A stretch of DNA of 64,000 bases, taken from Streptomyces griseofuscus (lineage in GTDB: Bacteria; Actinomycetota; Actinomycetes; Streptomycetales; Streptomycetaceae). Made by a program: the position numbers and the translations under genes. The DNA lies in the NCBI RefSeq assembly GCF_014673495.1, contig NZ_CP051006.1:4278001-4342000 (forward strand), given 5' to 3'. The notes beneath the pieces were generated by a model. That model had not been told where the DNA came from. It did not search any database and was given only the letters and a program-made list of their open reading frames with translations. Positions within the stretch are counted from its first letter, which is position 1; every line of letters begins with the position of its first letter. Shown here piece by piece: positions 7,098-14,956 of the stretch.

Positions 7098-8239
7098 CGC
7101 ACACCTCCGGCGGCCTCGACGGCGCTCACCGTCCACCAGGGCAGCATCCGGTAGACGGGCTTGTCGGGCACCTGTTCACCGCTCCAGGAGGGGGGCTGCA
7201 CATTGAGGGTGCAGGAGCGGACCTGCACCCGCTGGATGACGCCGATCCGGCTGGTCGGATCGGTGCGGTACAGGCGCATCACCGCGATCCGGCGCAGGTA
7301 CTCCTCGGCCAGCGCACCGCGCATGCCGACGGGGCGGTTGTCCGCGGTGTGCGTCGCGGTGACGAAGTCCCAGGCGCGGCGCAGCTCGTTCTGCTGGGTG
7401 TGGCTGGGCGCCGGGTTGCCCTTGATGGCGGCGCCGTCCTGGGCGGACAGGTCGGTCCAGCCGGTGGTGCGCACGCTGCCGTCCTTCATCCGCACATCGG
7501 CGCGCACCTGCACGGCGATGTTCTGCTGGAGCGGATTGGGAGCGAACAGCTTCCAGTTCTGTTCGAACTCCGGGAAGACCCATGCCTCGACGGCCTTGCC
7601 GTGCTGCTTGGACACCGTGTTCTGCGGCGCGAGGCTGAGGAACACCATCAGCAGGTGCACCCCGACGCCGACACCGATGACGGCGACCGCCAGCGCGGCG
7701 ACGACCTGGTAGCGGGGGGAGAGAGCGGCGAGACCGCGGCGGGCGGTGTCGAGGGCCGGCGCCGGGGGCTGGTGGCTCGGGGGCTCGTGGGGTTCCTGGC
7801 CGTTCAGCTCGTCGCAGGTCGACTCCTGCCCCGTCGGCTCGTGGCCGGTCGACTCGTGATCCGTCGGCCCTTCGCCCGGCTCCTCGCCCGGCTCCTCGTC
7901 CAGCGGCGTCCGGCCCGGCGGAGTCCGGTCAAGCGGCGCCCGGTCCGGCTCCCGCTCGGCAGATCCGCCGGCGCGCTCGCCCTCCGGAAGGCGGCCCGGA
8001 GCGTCTTCAAGATTCCTCGGAGTCTCAGGACGGCCCGAATTTCCAGGGGCCCCCGACCTCTCAGGGGCCTCCGGGCTCTCAGGGGCCTCCGGGCTCTCAG
8101 GAGTGTCCGAACTCTCAGGTGTCCCCGAGTTCTCAGGGCCACCCGAATCTCCCGGGGCCTCTGCTTTCTCCGGGGGACGCGCCCCGGCCGACCCGTCCGG
8201 GCCGCGCGCGGCCCTCGGGTCCTCGTCGTACGCGTCCAT
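7094..8239 (-). CDS. DUF5819-family membrane-anchored protein
   Basis: 381 residues. The first ~165 are acidic, low-complexity Pro/Glu/Ser sequence with repeated TPES/APES units. One membrane helix follows (YQVVAALAVAVIGVGVGVHLLMVFLSLA, about 173-200). The conserved DUF5819 domain comes next (AWVFPEFEQNWKLFAPNPLQQNIAVQVRADV…TGWTDLSAQDGAAI…RRIAVMRLYRTDP). The topology suggests a cytoplasmic tail and an external domain. The start codon of the HTTM gene overlaps its stop. The function is unknown; pairing with HTTM suggests a shared membrane task. Confidence 0.82.
   Translation of the reverse strand: MDAYDEDPRAARGPDGSAGARPPEKAEAPGDSGGPENSGTPESSDTPESPEAPESPEAPERSGAPGNSGRPETPRNLEDAPGRLPEGERAGGSAEREPDRAPLDRTPPGRTPLDEEPGEEPGEGPTDHESTGHEPTGQESTCDELNGQEPHEPPSHQPPAPALDTARRGLAALSPRYQVVAALAVAVIGVGVGVHLLMVFLSLAPQNTVSKQHGKAVEAWVFPEFEQNWKLFAPNPLQQNIAVQVRADVRMKDGSVRTTGWTDLSAQDGAAIKGNPAPSHTQQNELRRAWDFVTATHTADNRPVGMRGALAEEYLRRIAVMRLYRTDPTSRIGVIQRVQVRSCTLNVQPPSWSGEQVPDKPVYRMLPWWTVSAVEAAGGVR
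8061..8096 (-). repeat. 18-bp tandem repeat in the DUF5819 N-terminal coding region
   Basis: TCAGGGGCCTCCGGGCTC occurs twice in direct succession (8061-8078 and 8079-8096), with degenerate copies on both sides. It encodes the repeated PES/APES units of the acidic tail. Being in-frame multiples of 6 bp, copy number could vary without breaking the gene. Confidence 0.85.
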
Positions 8240-8439
8240 TCCGCCCCGTCCCCCAATTCCGGCTCAGTCGTGGGTCGGCCCACCGGGCCGGCCCCAGAAG
8301 CCGGCCCCTTCGATACGGCCGCCCGGCCCGGGCGCCGCGCGGTGCGCGAGCGCCCCATCGCGGCACCTGCACGGAACGGTACTCAGCCCCGGCCACCGAG
8401 CGCAGCCCCGGGGCCCGGACCCCGCCGTCCCCGCACGCT

Positions 8440-8518
8440 TCGTCCACAGACACCGCTCGCCCGGATCCCGAGCCCGCGGATCGCGCTTGTCCACAGGTTC
8501 CGCGCGGAGTTTTCCACA
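8440..8518 (+). promoter_or_regulatory. Three DnaA-box-like nonamers in tandem
   Basis: TCGTCCACA (8440), TTGTCCACA (8487, the preferred Streptomyces DnaA box) and TTTTCCACA (8510) lie in one orientation within 79 bp. The match is seen directly; DnaA binding is inferred. Confidence 0.45.
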
Positions 8519-8563
8519 GCGGTTGACACTGTCCCGCGGCCCGGCACACCATTGATGCGCACG

Positions 8564-8581
8564 GACCGAACGATCGGTCGG
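8564..8581. promoter_or_regulatory. TetR operator upstream of paaABCDE
   Basis: GACCGAACGATCGGTCGG shares 17 consecutive bases with the reverse complement of the paaH/paaN operator (3298-3317). The TetR protein at 1145-1735 is the obvious candidate regulator. Confidence 0.72.
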
Positions 8582-8619
8582 GAGAATCCCACCGCAGAGC
8601 CCGAGGTCAGGGGGATCGC

Positions 8620-9650
<1,031 letters not shown>

Positions 9651-9654
<4 letters not shown>

Positions 9655-9938
9655 GCACCACCGACTGGCCCCTGTGGGAGGTCTTCGTGCGCTCGCGCCG
9701 CGGCCTCTCCCACACCCACGCCGGCAGCCTGCACGCGCCCGACGCCGAGCTGGCGCTGCGCAATGCCCGCGATCTGTACACCCGCCGCGGCGAGGGCGTC
9801 TCCATCTGGGTCGTCCCGGCAGCCGCGATCACCGCGTCCTCGCCGGACGAGAAGGACCCCTTCTTCGAACCGGCCGCCGACAAGCCGTACCGGCACCCGA
9901 CCTTCTACGAGATCCCGGAAGGGGTGAAGCACCTGTGA
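9651..9938 (+). CDS. paaB: Phenylacetyl-CoA epoxidase subunit PaaB
   Basis: 95 residues from the ATG overlapping the paaA stop. The sequence WPLWEVFVRSRRGLSHTHAGSLHA, then ALRNARDLYTRRGEGVSIWVVPAAAI and the tail DKPYRHPTFYEIPEGVKHL, is diagnostic of PaaB, the small bridging subunit that helps PaaA-PaaC assemble into the larger complex. It has no cofactor site. Its TGA overlaps the paaC GTG. Confidence 0.95.
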
Positions 9939-10666
9939 CCGCCACCGGCCCCGTCACCGTCCCGGTGACCGCCGCGCTCGCGCTCGGCGACGACGCCCTG
10001 GTGCTCTCCCACCGCCTGGGGGAGTGGGCCGGGCACGCCCCCGTCCTGGAGGAGGAGGTCGCCCTCGCCAATATCGCCCTCGACCTGCTCGGCCAGGCCC
10101 GGGTGCTGCTGTCCCTGGCGGGCGACGAGGACGAGCTGGCCTTCCTGCGCGAGGAGCGGTCCTTCCGCAACCTCCAGCTGGTCGAGCAGCCGAACGGCGA
10201 CTTCGCCCACACCATCGCCCGCCAGCTGTACTTCTCCACCTACCAGCACCTGCTGTACGCCGAACTCGCCGCCGGTGACGGCCCGTTCGCCCCGCTGGCC
10301 GCGAAGGCCGTCAAGGAGGTCGCCTACCACCGCGACCACGCCGAGCAGTGGACCCTGCGCCTCGGCGACGGCACCGAGACCAGCCATGAGCGGATGCGGC
10401 GCGCCTGTGACGCGCTGTGGCGGTTCACCGGGGAGATGTTCCAGCCCGTGGAGGGACTGGACGTCGACTGGGCGGGCCTGGAGTCCCGTTGGCTGGAGTC
10501 GGCCACAGGGGTGCTCGACCGGTCCACCCTGACCGTCCCCGAGGGGCCCCGCACCGGGGCCTGGTCGGCGGGCGCCGGGCGCCAGGGCGTCCACACCGAG
10601 TCCTTCGGCCGGATGCTCGCCGAGATGCAGCATCTGCACCGCAGCCATCCGGGTGCGTCATGGTGA
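9935..10666 (+). CDS. paaC: Phenylacetyl-CoA epoxidase structural subunit PaaC
   Basis: 243 residues from a GTG start overlapping the paaB stop (GTGA); the frame is open further upstream, but only this start fits the family. It has the ferritin-like fold of PaaA: EEEVALANIALDLLGQARVLL, EERSFRNLQLVEQPNGDFAHTIARQLYFSTYQ and VKEVAYHRDHAEQWTLRLGDGTE. PaaC is the structural partner that makes the PaaA active site and docks the subunits. The final bases overlap paaD. Confidence 0.94.
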   Translation: MTATGPVTVPVTAALALGDDALVLSHRLGEWAGHAPVLEEEVALANIALDLLGQARVLLSLAGDEDELAFLREERSFRNLQLVEQPNGDFAHTIARQLYFSTYQHLLYAELAAGDGPFAPLAAKAVKEVAYHRDHAEQWTLRLGDGTETSHERMRRACDALWRFTGEMFQPVEGLDVDWAGLESRWLESATGVLDRSTLTVPEGPRTGAWSAGAGRQGVHTESFGRMLAEMQHLHRSHPGASW

Positions 10667-11205
10667 CCGCCACCGCCCTGGAGGCGGAGCTGCTGGAGCT
10701 GGCCGGCTCGGTCCCCGACCCCGAGCTCCCGGTGCTCACGCTCCATGACCTGGGCGTGGTGCGCGCGCTGCGCCTGCACGGCAGCGATGCAGCCGAGGTC
10801 GATCTGACCCCCACCTACACCGGCTGCCCGGCCATCGAGGCGATGGCCCTCGACATCGAACGGGTCCTGCGGGAGCACGGCCTGCGCGAGGTCTCGGTGC
10901 GTACGGTGCTCACGCCCGCCTGGTCGACCGATGACATCACCCCCGAAGGCCGCCGCAAACTGCGGGAGTTCGGCATAGCTCCGCCGAGGACACGCGAGGC
11001 CTCCGGTCCGATACCGCTGACCCTCGGCCCGACCCGCACCGGGGCCGCCGGGGCCGCCGACACCGCCGAGGCGGAGCCGGTGCACTGCCCGCACTGCGGC
11101 TCGGCCGACACCGAACTGCTCAGCAGGTTCTCCTCCACCGCGTGCAAGGCGCTGCGCCGCTGTCTGTCCTGCCGCGAACCGTTCGACCACTTCAAGGAGT
11201 TGTGA
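10660..11205 (+). CDS. paaD: Phenylacetate degradation protein PaaD (MIP18/SufT-like, zinc-ribbon tail)
   Basis: 181 residues. The N-terminal part is the MIP18/DUF59 domain (VPDPELPVLTLHDLGVVRALRL, TPTYTGCPAIEAMALDIERVL, TVLTPAWSTDDITPEGRRKLREFGIAPP), a family used in iron-sulfur or metal-centre assembly. The end is a four-Cys knuckle (CPHCGSADTELLS…CKALRRCLSCREPFDHFKEL), typical of PaaD. It is thought to mature the metal centres of the epoxidase or PaaE. The start ATG lies inside the last codons of paaC, and its stop shares a base with the paaE start (TGATG). Confidence 0.93.
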   Translation: MVTATALEAELLELAGSVPDPELPVLTLHDLGVVRALRLHGSDAAEVDLTPTYTGCPAIEAMALDIERVLREHGLREVSVRTVLTPAWSTDDITPEGRRKLREFGIAPPRTREASGPIPLTLGPTRTGAAGAADTAEAEPVHCPHCGSADTELLSRFSSTACKALRRCLSCREPFDHFKEL

Positions 11206-12269
11206 TGGCGCGCTTCCACCCGCTCCAGGTGGCCGCGGTCGACCGGCTCACCGACGATTCCGTCGCCCTCACCCTCACCGTCCCGGCCGAACTGCGCGCG
11301 GAGTACCGGCACTCGCCCGGTCAACACCTCGCGCTGCGCCGCCGGGTGGACGGCACCGAGGTGCGGCGGACCTACTCGATCTGCTCCCCCGCCCCCGCCC
11401 CGGACGGCGAGGGCCCGAGCAGCCTGCGCGTAGGAGTGCGGCTGGTGGAGGGCGGCGCCTTCTCCACCTACGCGCTGAAAGAGATCAACATCGGGGACGA
11501 GCTGGAGGTCATGACCCCGGCCGGCCGCTTCACCCTGGAACCGGCACCGGGGCTGTACGCGGCGATCGTCGGCGGCAGCGGCATCACCCCGGTGCTGTCC
11601 ATCGTCTCCACCCTGCTGGCGCGGGAGCCGGAGGCCCGGTTCTGCCTGATACGGGGTGACCGTACGGCCGCGTCCACGATGTTCCTGGAGGAGGTCGCCG
11701 ATCTGAAGGACCGCTACCCCGAGCGGCTTCAGCTGGTGACCGTGCTCTCCCGGGAGGAGCAGCAGGCGGGTCTGCCGTCCGGTCGGCTCGACCAGCGGCG
11801 GCTCACCGAACTGCTGCCCGCGCTGCTGCCGGCCGAGCGAGTGGCGGGTTGGTTCCTGTGCGGGCCCTACGGGCTGGTGCAGGGCGCCGAGGGGGCGCTG
11901 CGCGAACTGGGCGTGGACCGCGCCCGGATCCACCAGGAGATCTTCCATGTGGACTCGGGTCCGACCGCCGCGGGCGTCGCACCGGGGGCCGCGCACAGCA
12001 CGGTCACCGCCCGGCTCGACGGACGCGGCGGCACCTGGCCGGTGCAGGAGGGCGAGTCCCTGCTGGAGACCGTGCTGCGCAACCGCCCCGATGCGCCCTA
12101 CGCCTGCAAGGGCGGGGTGTGCGGCACCTGCCGGGCCTTCCTGGTCTCCGGCGAGGTCCGCATGGACCGCAACTTCGCCCTGGAAGAGGAGGAGACGGAC
12201 GCCGGGTACGTACTGGCCTGCCAGTCCCATCCGCTGACCGAACAGGTGGAGCTGGACTTCGACCGCTGA
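11205..12269 (+). CDS. paaE: Phenylacetyl-CoA epoxidase reductase PaaE
   Basis: 354 residues. It is a ferredoxin-NADP reductase-type module followed by a plant-type 2Fe-2S ferredoxin. The FAD motif is RRTYSICSP (about 46-54), the nicotinamide site is VGGSGITPVLS, and the cluster ligands are in CKGGVCGTCRAF with the fourth Cys in YVLACQSHP. It moves electrons from NADPH to the PaaA diiron centre. It is the last gene of the overlapping paaABCDE operon. No strong terminator is seen before the next gene. Confidence 0.95.
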   Translation: MARFHPLQVAAVDRLTDDSVALTLTVPAELRAEYRHSPGQHLALRRRVDGTEVRRTYSICSPAPAPDGEGPSSLRVGVRLVEGGAFSTYALKEINIGDELEVMTPAGRFTLEPAPGLYAAIVGGSGITPVLSIVSTLLAREPEARFCLIRGDRTAASTMFLEEVADLKDRYPERLQLVTVLSREEQQAGLPSGRLDQRRLTELLPALLPAERVAGWFLCGPYGLVQGAEGALRELGVDRARIHQEIFHVDSGPTAAGVAPGAAHSTVTARLDGRGGTWPVQEGESLLETVLRNRPDAPYACKGGVCGTCRAFLVSGEVRMDRNFALEEEETDAGYVLACQSHPLTEQVELDFDR

Positions 12270-12320
12270 GGAAACCCCATGGAACGCTCCACGGAGGGGG
12301 CCGTCGAGGTTCCCTTCTCC

Positions 12321-12334
12321 TAGAACCTGTTCTA
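12321..12334. promoter_or_regulatory. KstR-type operator-like palindrome upstream of the acyl-CoA dehydrogenase
   Basis: TAGAACCTGTTCTA is a perfect inverted repeat with a 2-bp centre and fits the published KstR consensus TNNAACNNGTTNNA at every fixed position. It lies 48 bp before the chosen start. Control by a KstR-like TetR protein is inferred; no such gene is in the window. Confidence 0.5.
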
Positions 12335-12337
12335 TCT

Positions 12338-12351
12338 TGACGGCCCGTCAG
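12338..12351. promoter_or_regulatory. TGACGG-CCGTCA palindrome, second operator-like site
   Basis: TGACGGCCCGTCAG, followed by ATG, is almost identical to the site at 46940-46954. It overlaps a TTGACG that could be a -35 element. It lies three bases after the KstR-like palindrome, so two regulators could compete here. Confidence 0.45.
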
Positions 12352-12381
12352 ATGACGACCGCACCGTCGGAGGGACAGGCC

Positions 12382-13524
12382 GTGGACTTCACCTTCACCG
12401 AGGAGCAGCAGGCGGCGGCCGAGGCGGCGCGGGGGGTGTTCGCCGGTGTGGCGCCGGACGCGGTGCCCAGCCCGGCGCTGACCCCGGGCGCCGTGGCCGA
12501 GGGCCTCGACCGGGAGCTGTGGTCCCGGCTGGCCGGCGCGGATCTGCTGAGCCTGTTGCTCGACGAGGCGTACGGCGGCGCGGGCCTGGACGCGATCGCC
12601 CTGTGCCTGGTGCTGCGGGAGTCGGCGAAGGTCCTCGCGCGGGTGCCGCTGCTGGAGCACAGCGCGGCGGCCGCGGTCGTCGGGGCCTATGGGAGCAAGG
12701 AGTCGGGGGAGCGCCTGCTGGAGCGGGCGGGGCGCGGGGAGCTGGTGCTGACCGTCGCCGCGAGCGGTCGCAGCGGCCATGACCCCGCCGAACTCGCCGT
12801 CACCGCACGGCGGGAGGGACCGGGTTGGGTGCTGGACGGGGTGCAGACGGCGGTGCCCTGGGCGTACGACGCGGATCTGGTCGTCGTACCGGCGCATATC
12901 GAGGGCGCGGCGGCCGGGGGAAGTGTGCTCGCGCTGCTGCCCCGGGGGCTGGGCGGGGTGACGCTCGTCGAGCAGGTGTCCACCAACGGGGAGCGGCTGG
13001 CCGAACTTCGGCTGGCGGGGGCGCGGCTGGAGGCGGGCGAGGTCATCGAGGCCGAGGGTGCCTCGGAGTGGCTGCACGCGCTGCTCGCCACCGGCACCTG
13101 TGCGCTGGCGCTCGGGCTGGGTGAGCGGGTGCTGGAGATGACCGCTGAATACACCGGCAGGCGCGAGCAGTTCGGGCATCCGATCGCGACCTTCCAGGCG
13201 GTGGCCGTGCAGGCCGCCGACCGGTACATCGATCTGCGGGCCATGGCGGCCACCCTGTGGCAGGCCGCGTGGCGGATCGCCTCCGGGGCGCCGGGCGCAC
13301 TGCCCGCCGCCGGGGATGTCGCGGTGGCGAAGATCTGGGCGGCGGAGGGCGTCCGCCGGGTGGTGCAGACGGCGCAGCATCTGCACGGCGGCTTCGGCGC
13401 GGACACCGACTACCCACTGCACCGCTACCACGCCTGGGCCAAGCACCTGGAACTGGCGCTCGGCCCGGCGGCGGCGTACGAGGAGCGGCTCGGCGACCTG
13501 CTGGCGGCGCACCCGCTCAGCTGA
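12382..13524 (+). CDS. Acyl-CoA dehydrogenase family protein
   Basis: 380 residues from the GTG at 12382, chosen for the GGAGGG about 8 bases upstream. The frame also allows an ATG at 12352, which would be placed on top of the operator-like site. The protein has the helical N-domain (FTFTEEQQAAAEAARGVF), a middle beta-domain and the FAD-binding C-domain, with YTGRREQFGHPIATFQAVAVQAAD and the end motif QHLHGGFGADTDYPLHRYH. It should oxidise a CoA thioester to its enoyl form with FAD. The shortened, divergent middle region resembles the FadE-type partners in steroid or branched-acid catabolism, which would match the KstR-like site. The substrate is unknown. Confidence 0.85.
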   Translation: MDFTFTEEQQAAAEAARGVFAGVAPDAVPSPALTPGAVAEGLDRELWSRLAGADLLSLLLDEAYGGAGLDAIALCLVLRESAKVLARVPLLEHSAAAAVVGAYGSKESGERLLERAGRGELVLTVAASGRSGHDPAELAVTARREGPGWVLDGVQTAVPWAYDADLVVVPAHIEGAAAGGSVLALLPRGLGGVTLVEQVSTNGERLAELRLAGARLEAGEVIEAEGASEWLHALLATGTCALALGLGERVLEMTAEYTGRREQFGHPIATFQAVAVQAADRYIDLRAMAATLWQAAWRIASGAPGALPAAGDVAVAKIWAAEGVRRVVQTAQHLHGGFGADTDYPLHRYHAWAKHLELALGPAAAYEERLGDLLAAHPLS

Positions 13525-13552
13525 CCGTCGACGGCCGATGGCCGGGGTGGGG

Positions 13553-13900
13553 TCAGAGCACGTGGCCCGGGCGACCGTCGTCGGTGGTCACCGGGCGGCC
13601 CGCGGCGGCCCAGGACTGCATGCCGCCGTCGATGTTCACCGCGTCGATGCCCTGCTGCACCAGATACATGGTGACCTGGGCGGACCGGCCGCCGGAGCGG
13701 CAGATCACATGGACACGGCCGTCCTGCGGGGCAGCCTCGGTCAGCTCGCCGTAACGGGCCACGAACTCACTGGTCGGGATGTGCAGCGCTCCCTCGGCGT
13801 GGCCCGCCTGCCACTCGTCGTCCTCGCGGACGTCCAGCAGGAAGTCGTCGTCCTTGAGGTCCGTGACACCGACGGTGGGCACACCAGCTCCGAAATTCAT
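13553..13900 (-). CDS. Rhodanese-like sulfurtransferase domain protein
   Basis: 115 residues, a single rhodanese domain. LLDVREDDEWQAGHAEGALHIP is the CH2A-type motif and VHVICRSGGRSAQVTMYL holds the active-site Cys67 in the CRSGGRS loop, so persulfide transfer activity is likely. No transmembrane or extra domain is present. It is convergent with the acyl-CoA dehydrogenase and stands just downstream of the J-domain gene, with which it may be cotranscribed. The physiological acceptor is unknown. Confidence 0.9.
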   Translation of the reverse strand: MNFGAGVPTVGVTDLKDDDFLLDVREDDEWQAGHAEGALHIPTSEFVARYGELTEAAPQDGRVHVICRSGGRSAQVTMYLVQQGIDAVNIDGGMQSWAAAGRPVTTDDGRPGHVL

Positions 13901-13931
13901 GACTCCGACGCTACCCGACGGCGGGCCCGGT

Positions 13932-14744
13932 TCAGTCCTGCGCCAGCAGGGCCGCCAGTTCCTCCTCGCGCCGGGTGATGTCGGCGCGGAGCTTGTCGGC
14001 GATCTCCTCCAGCAGTGCGTCCGGGTCGTCGGGGGCGAGGCGGAGCATGCCGGCGATGGCGCCGTCCTCCAGTTCGCGGGCGACCAGGTTGAGCAGCTCC
14101 TTGCGCTGGGAGAGCCATTCGAGGCGGGCGTACAGCTCCTCGGCGGGGCTCGGACGCCGCTCGGGCGGTACCGGCCCCGCGGCCCACTCCTCGGCGAGTT
14201 CCTTCAGCAGGGTCTCGTCACCTCGGGCGTAGGCGGCGTTGACCCGGGTGAGGAACTCCTCGCGCCGGGTGCGCTCGTCCTCCTCCTGCGCCAGGTCGGG
14301 GTGGGCCTTGCGGGCGAGGTCGCGGTAGAGCTTGCGGGCCTCCTCGCTGGGCCGTACCCGCTCCGGGGGGCGTACCGCCTGGCCGGTGAGCATGGCGGCG
14401 GCCTCGGGGTAGAGGCCATGGCCGTCCATCCAGCCGTGCATCAGCTCTTCGACGCCGGGGATCGGCAGGACGTTGGCGCGGGCCTCCGCGGCGCGGCGCA
14501 CATCCTCCGGGTCACCGGTGCGGGCGGCCGTCGCCTCGGCGATCTCGGCGTCCAGTTCCTCCAGGCGCAGATAGAGCGGACCGAGTCGCTGTTCGTGCAG
14601 CCGGGAGAAGTTCTCGACCTCGACGCGGAAGGTCTCCACGGCGATCTCGTACTCGATCAACGCCTGCTCGGCGGCCCGTACGGCCTGTTCGAGCCGCGCC
14701 TCGGGGCGGGGGGCGTCGGGTTGTTCGGCTTCCGGGGTGGTCAC
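13932..14744 (-). CDS. J-domain-containing coiled-coil protein
   Basis: 270 residues from a GTG start at 14744; the frame continues upstream through a repeat element and is not used. Residues ~10-75 form a long charged helix (RLEQAVRAAEQALIEYEIAVETFRVEVENFSRL…LRLEELDAEIAEAT). A J-domain-like core follows (EEARKLYRDLARKAHPDLAQ…EEFLTRVNAAYARGDETLLKELAEEW) with the HPD tripeptide intact. Another helical stretch closes it. J proteins stimulate Hsp70; here the client and partner are unknown. No zinc-finger or substrate domain of classical DnaJ is present. Confidence 0.8.
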   Translation of the reverse strand: MTTPEAEQPDAPRPEARLEQAVRAAEQALIEYEIAVETFRVEVENFSRLHEQRLGPLYLRLEELDAEIAEATAARTGDPEDVRRAAEARANVLPIPGVEELMHGWMDGHGLYPEAAAMLTGQAVRPPERVRPSEEARKLYRDLARKAHPDLAQEEDERTRREEFLTRVNAAYARGDETLLKELAEEWAAGPVPPERRPSPAEELYARLEWLSQRKELLNLVARELEDGAIAGMLRLAPDDPDALLEEIADKLRADITRREEELAALLAQD

Positions 14745-14853
14745 CCGCCCCAGCGTAGTCGCTGCGCTCGGCTTGAAGCCGGGCCGGATCCGTGCCGGTG
14801 GCGGGGGGCGACTCGTCGTGGGGGGGCGGGGCCGTCGGCGAGTGCGGGTACGT

Positions 14854-14890
14854 GGTGGCTGGTCGCGCAGTTCCCCGCGCCCCTCAGGGG
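14854..14890. repeat. Dispersed Streptomyces intergenic repeat-like element
   Basis: The segment reads GGTGGCTGGTCGCGCAG, then TTCCCCGCGCCCCTCAGGGG. Its GCGCAGTTCCCCGCGCCCCT core is one I recall as recurrent in intergenic regions of many Streptomyces. It lies in the short gap between the J-domain and DUF2252 genes. The identification is from memory. Confidence 0.5.
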
Positions 14891-14956
14891 GTTGCAGTGG
14901 CCCCCCGAGAAGCCCGAGAAAGGCAAAAAACCCAAGAAGGCCAAGAAGCCTCCCGC

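Larger units (their letters stand above)
8240..8619. promoter_or_regulatory. 380-bp divergent intergenic region upstream of paaA
   Basis: This gap separates the minus-strand DUF5819 operon from paaABCDE. It holds three co-oriented DnaA-box-like nonamers (8440-8448, 8487-8495 and 8510-8518), a TTGACA (8523-8528) that could be a -35 element, and the paa operator (8564-8581) 38 bases before the paaA start. No convincing coding frame is present. Confidence 0.6.

Noticed and set aside
12352..12381. ATG at 12352 as start of the acyl-CoA dehydrogenase
   Set aside because: It has no ribosome site and lies directly on the operator-like palindrome; the GTG at 12382 follows GGAGGG.
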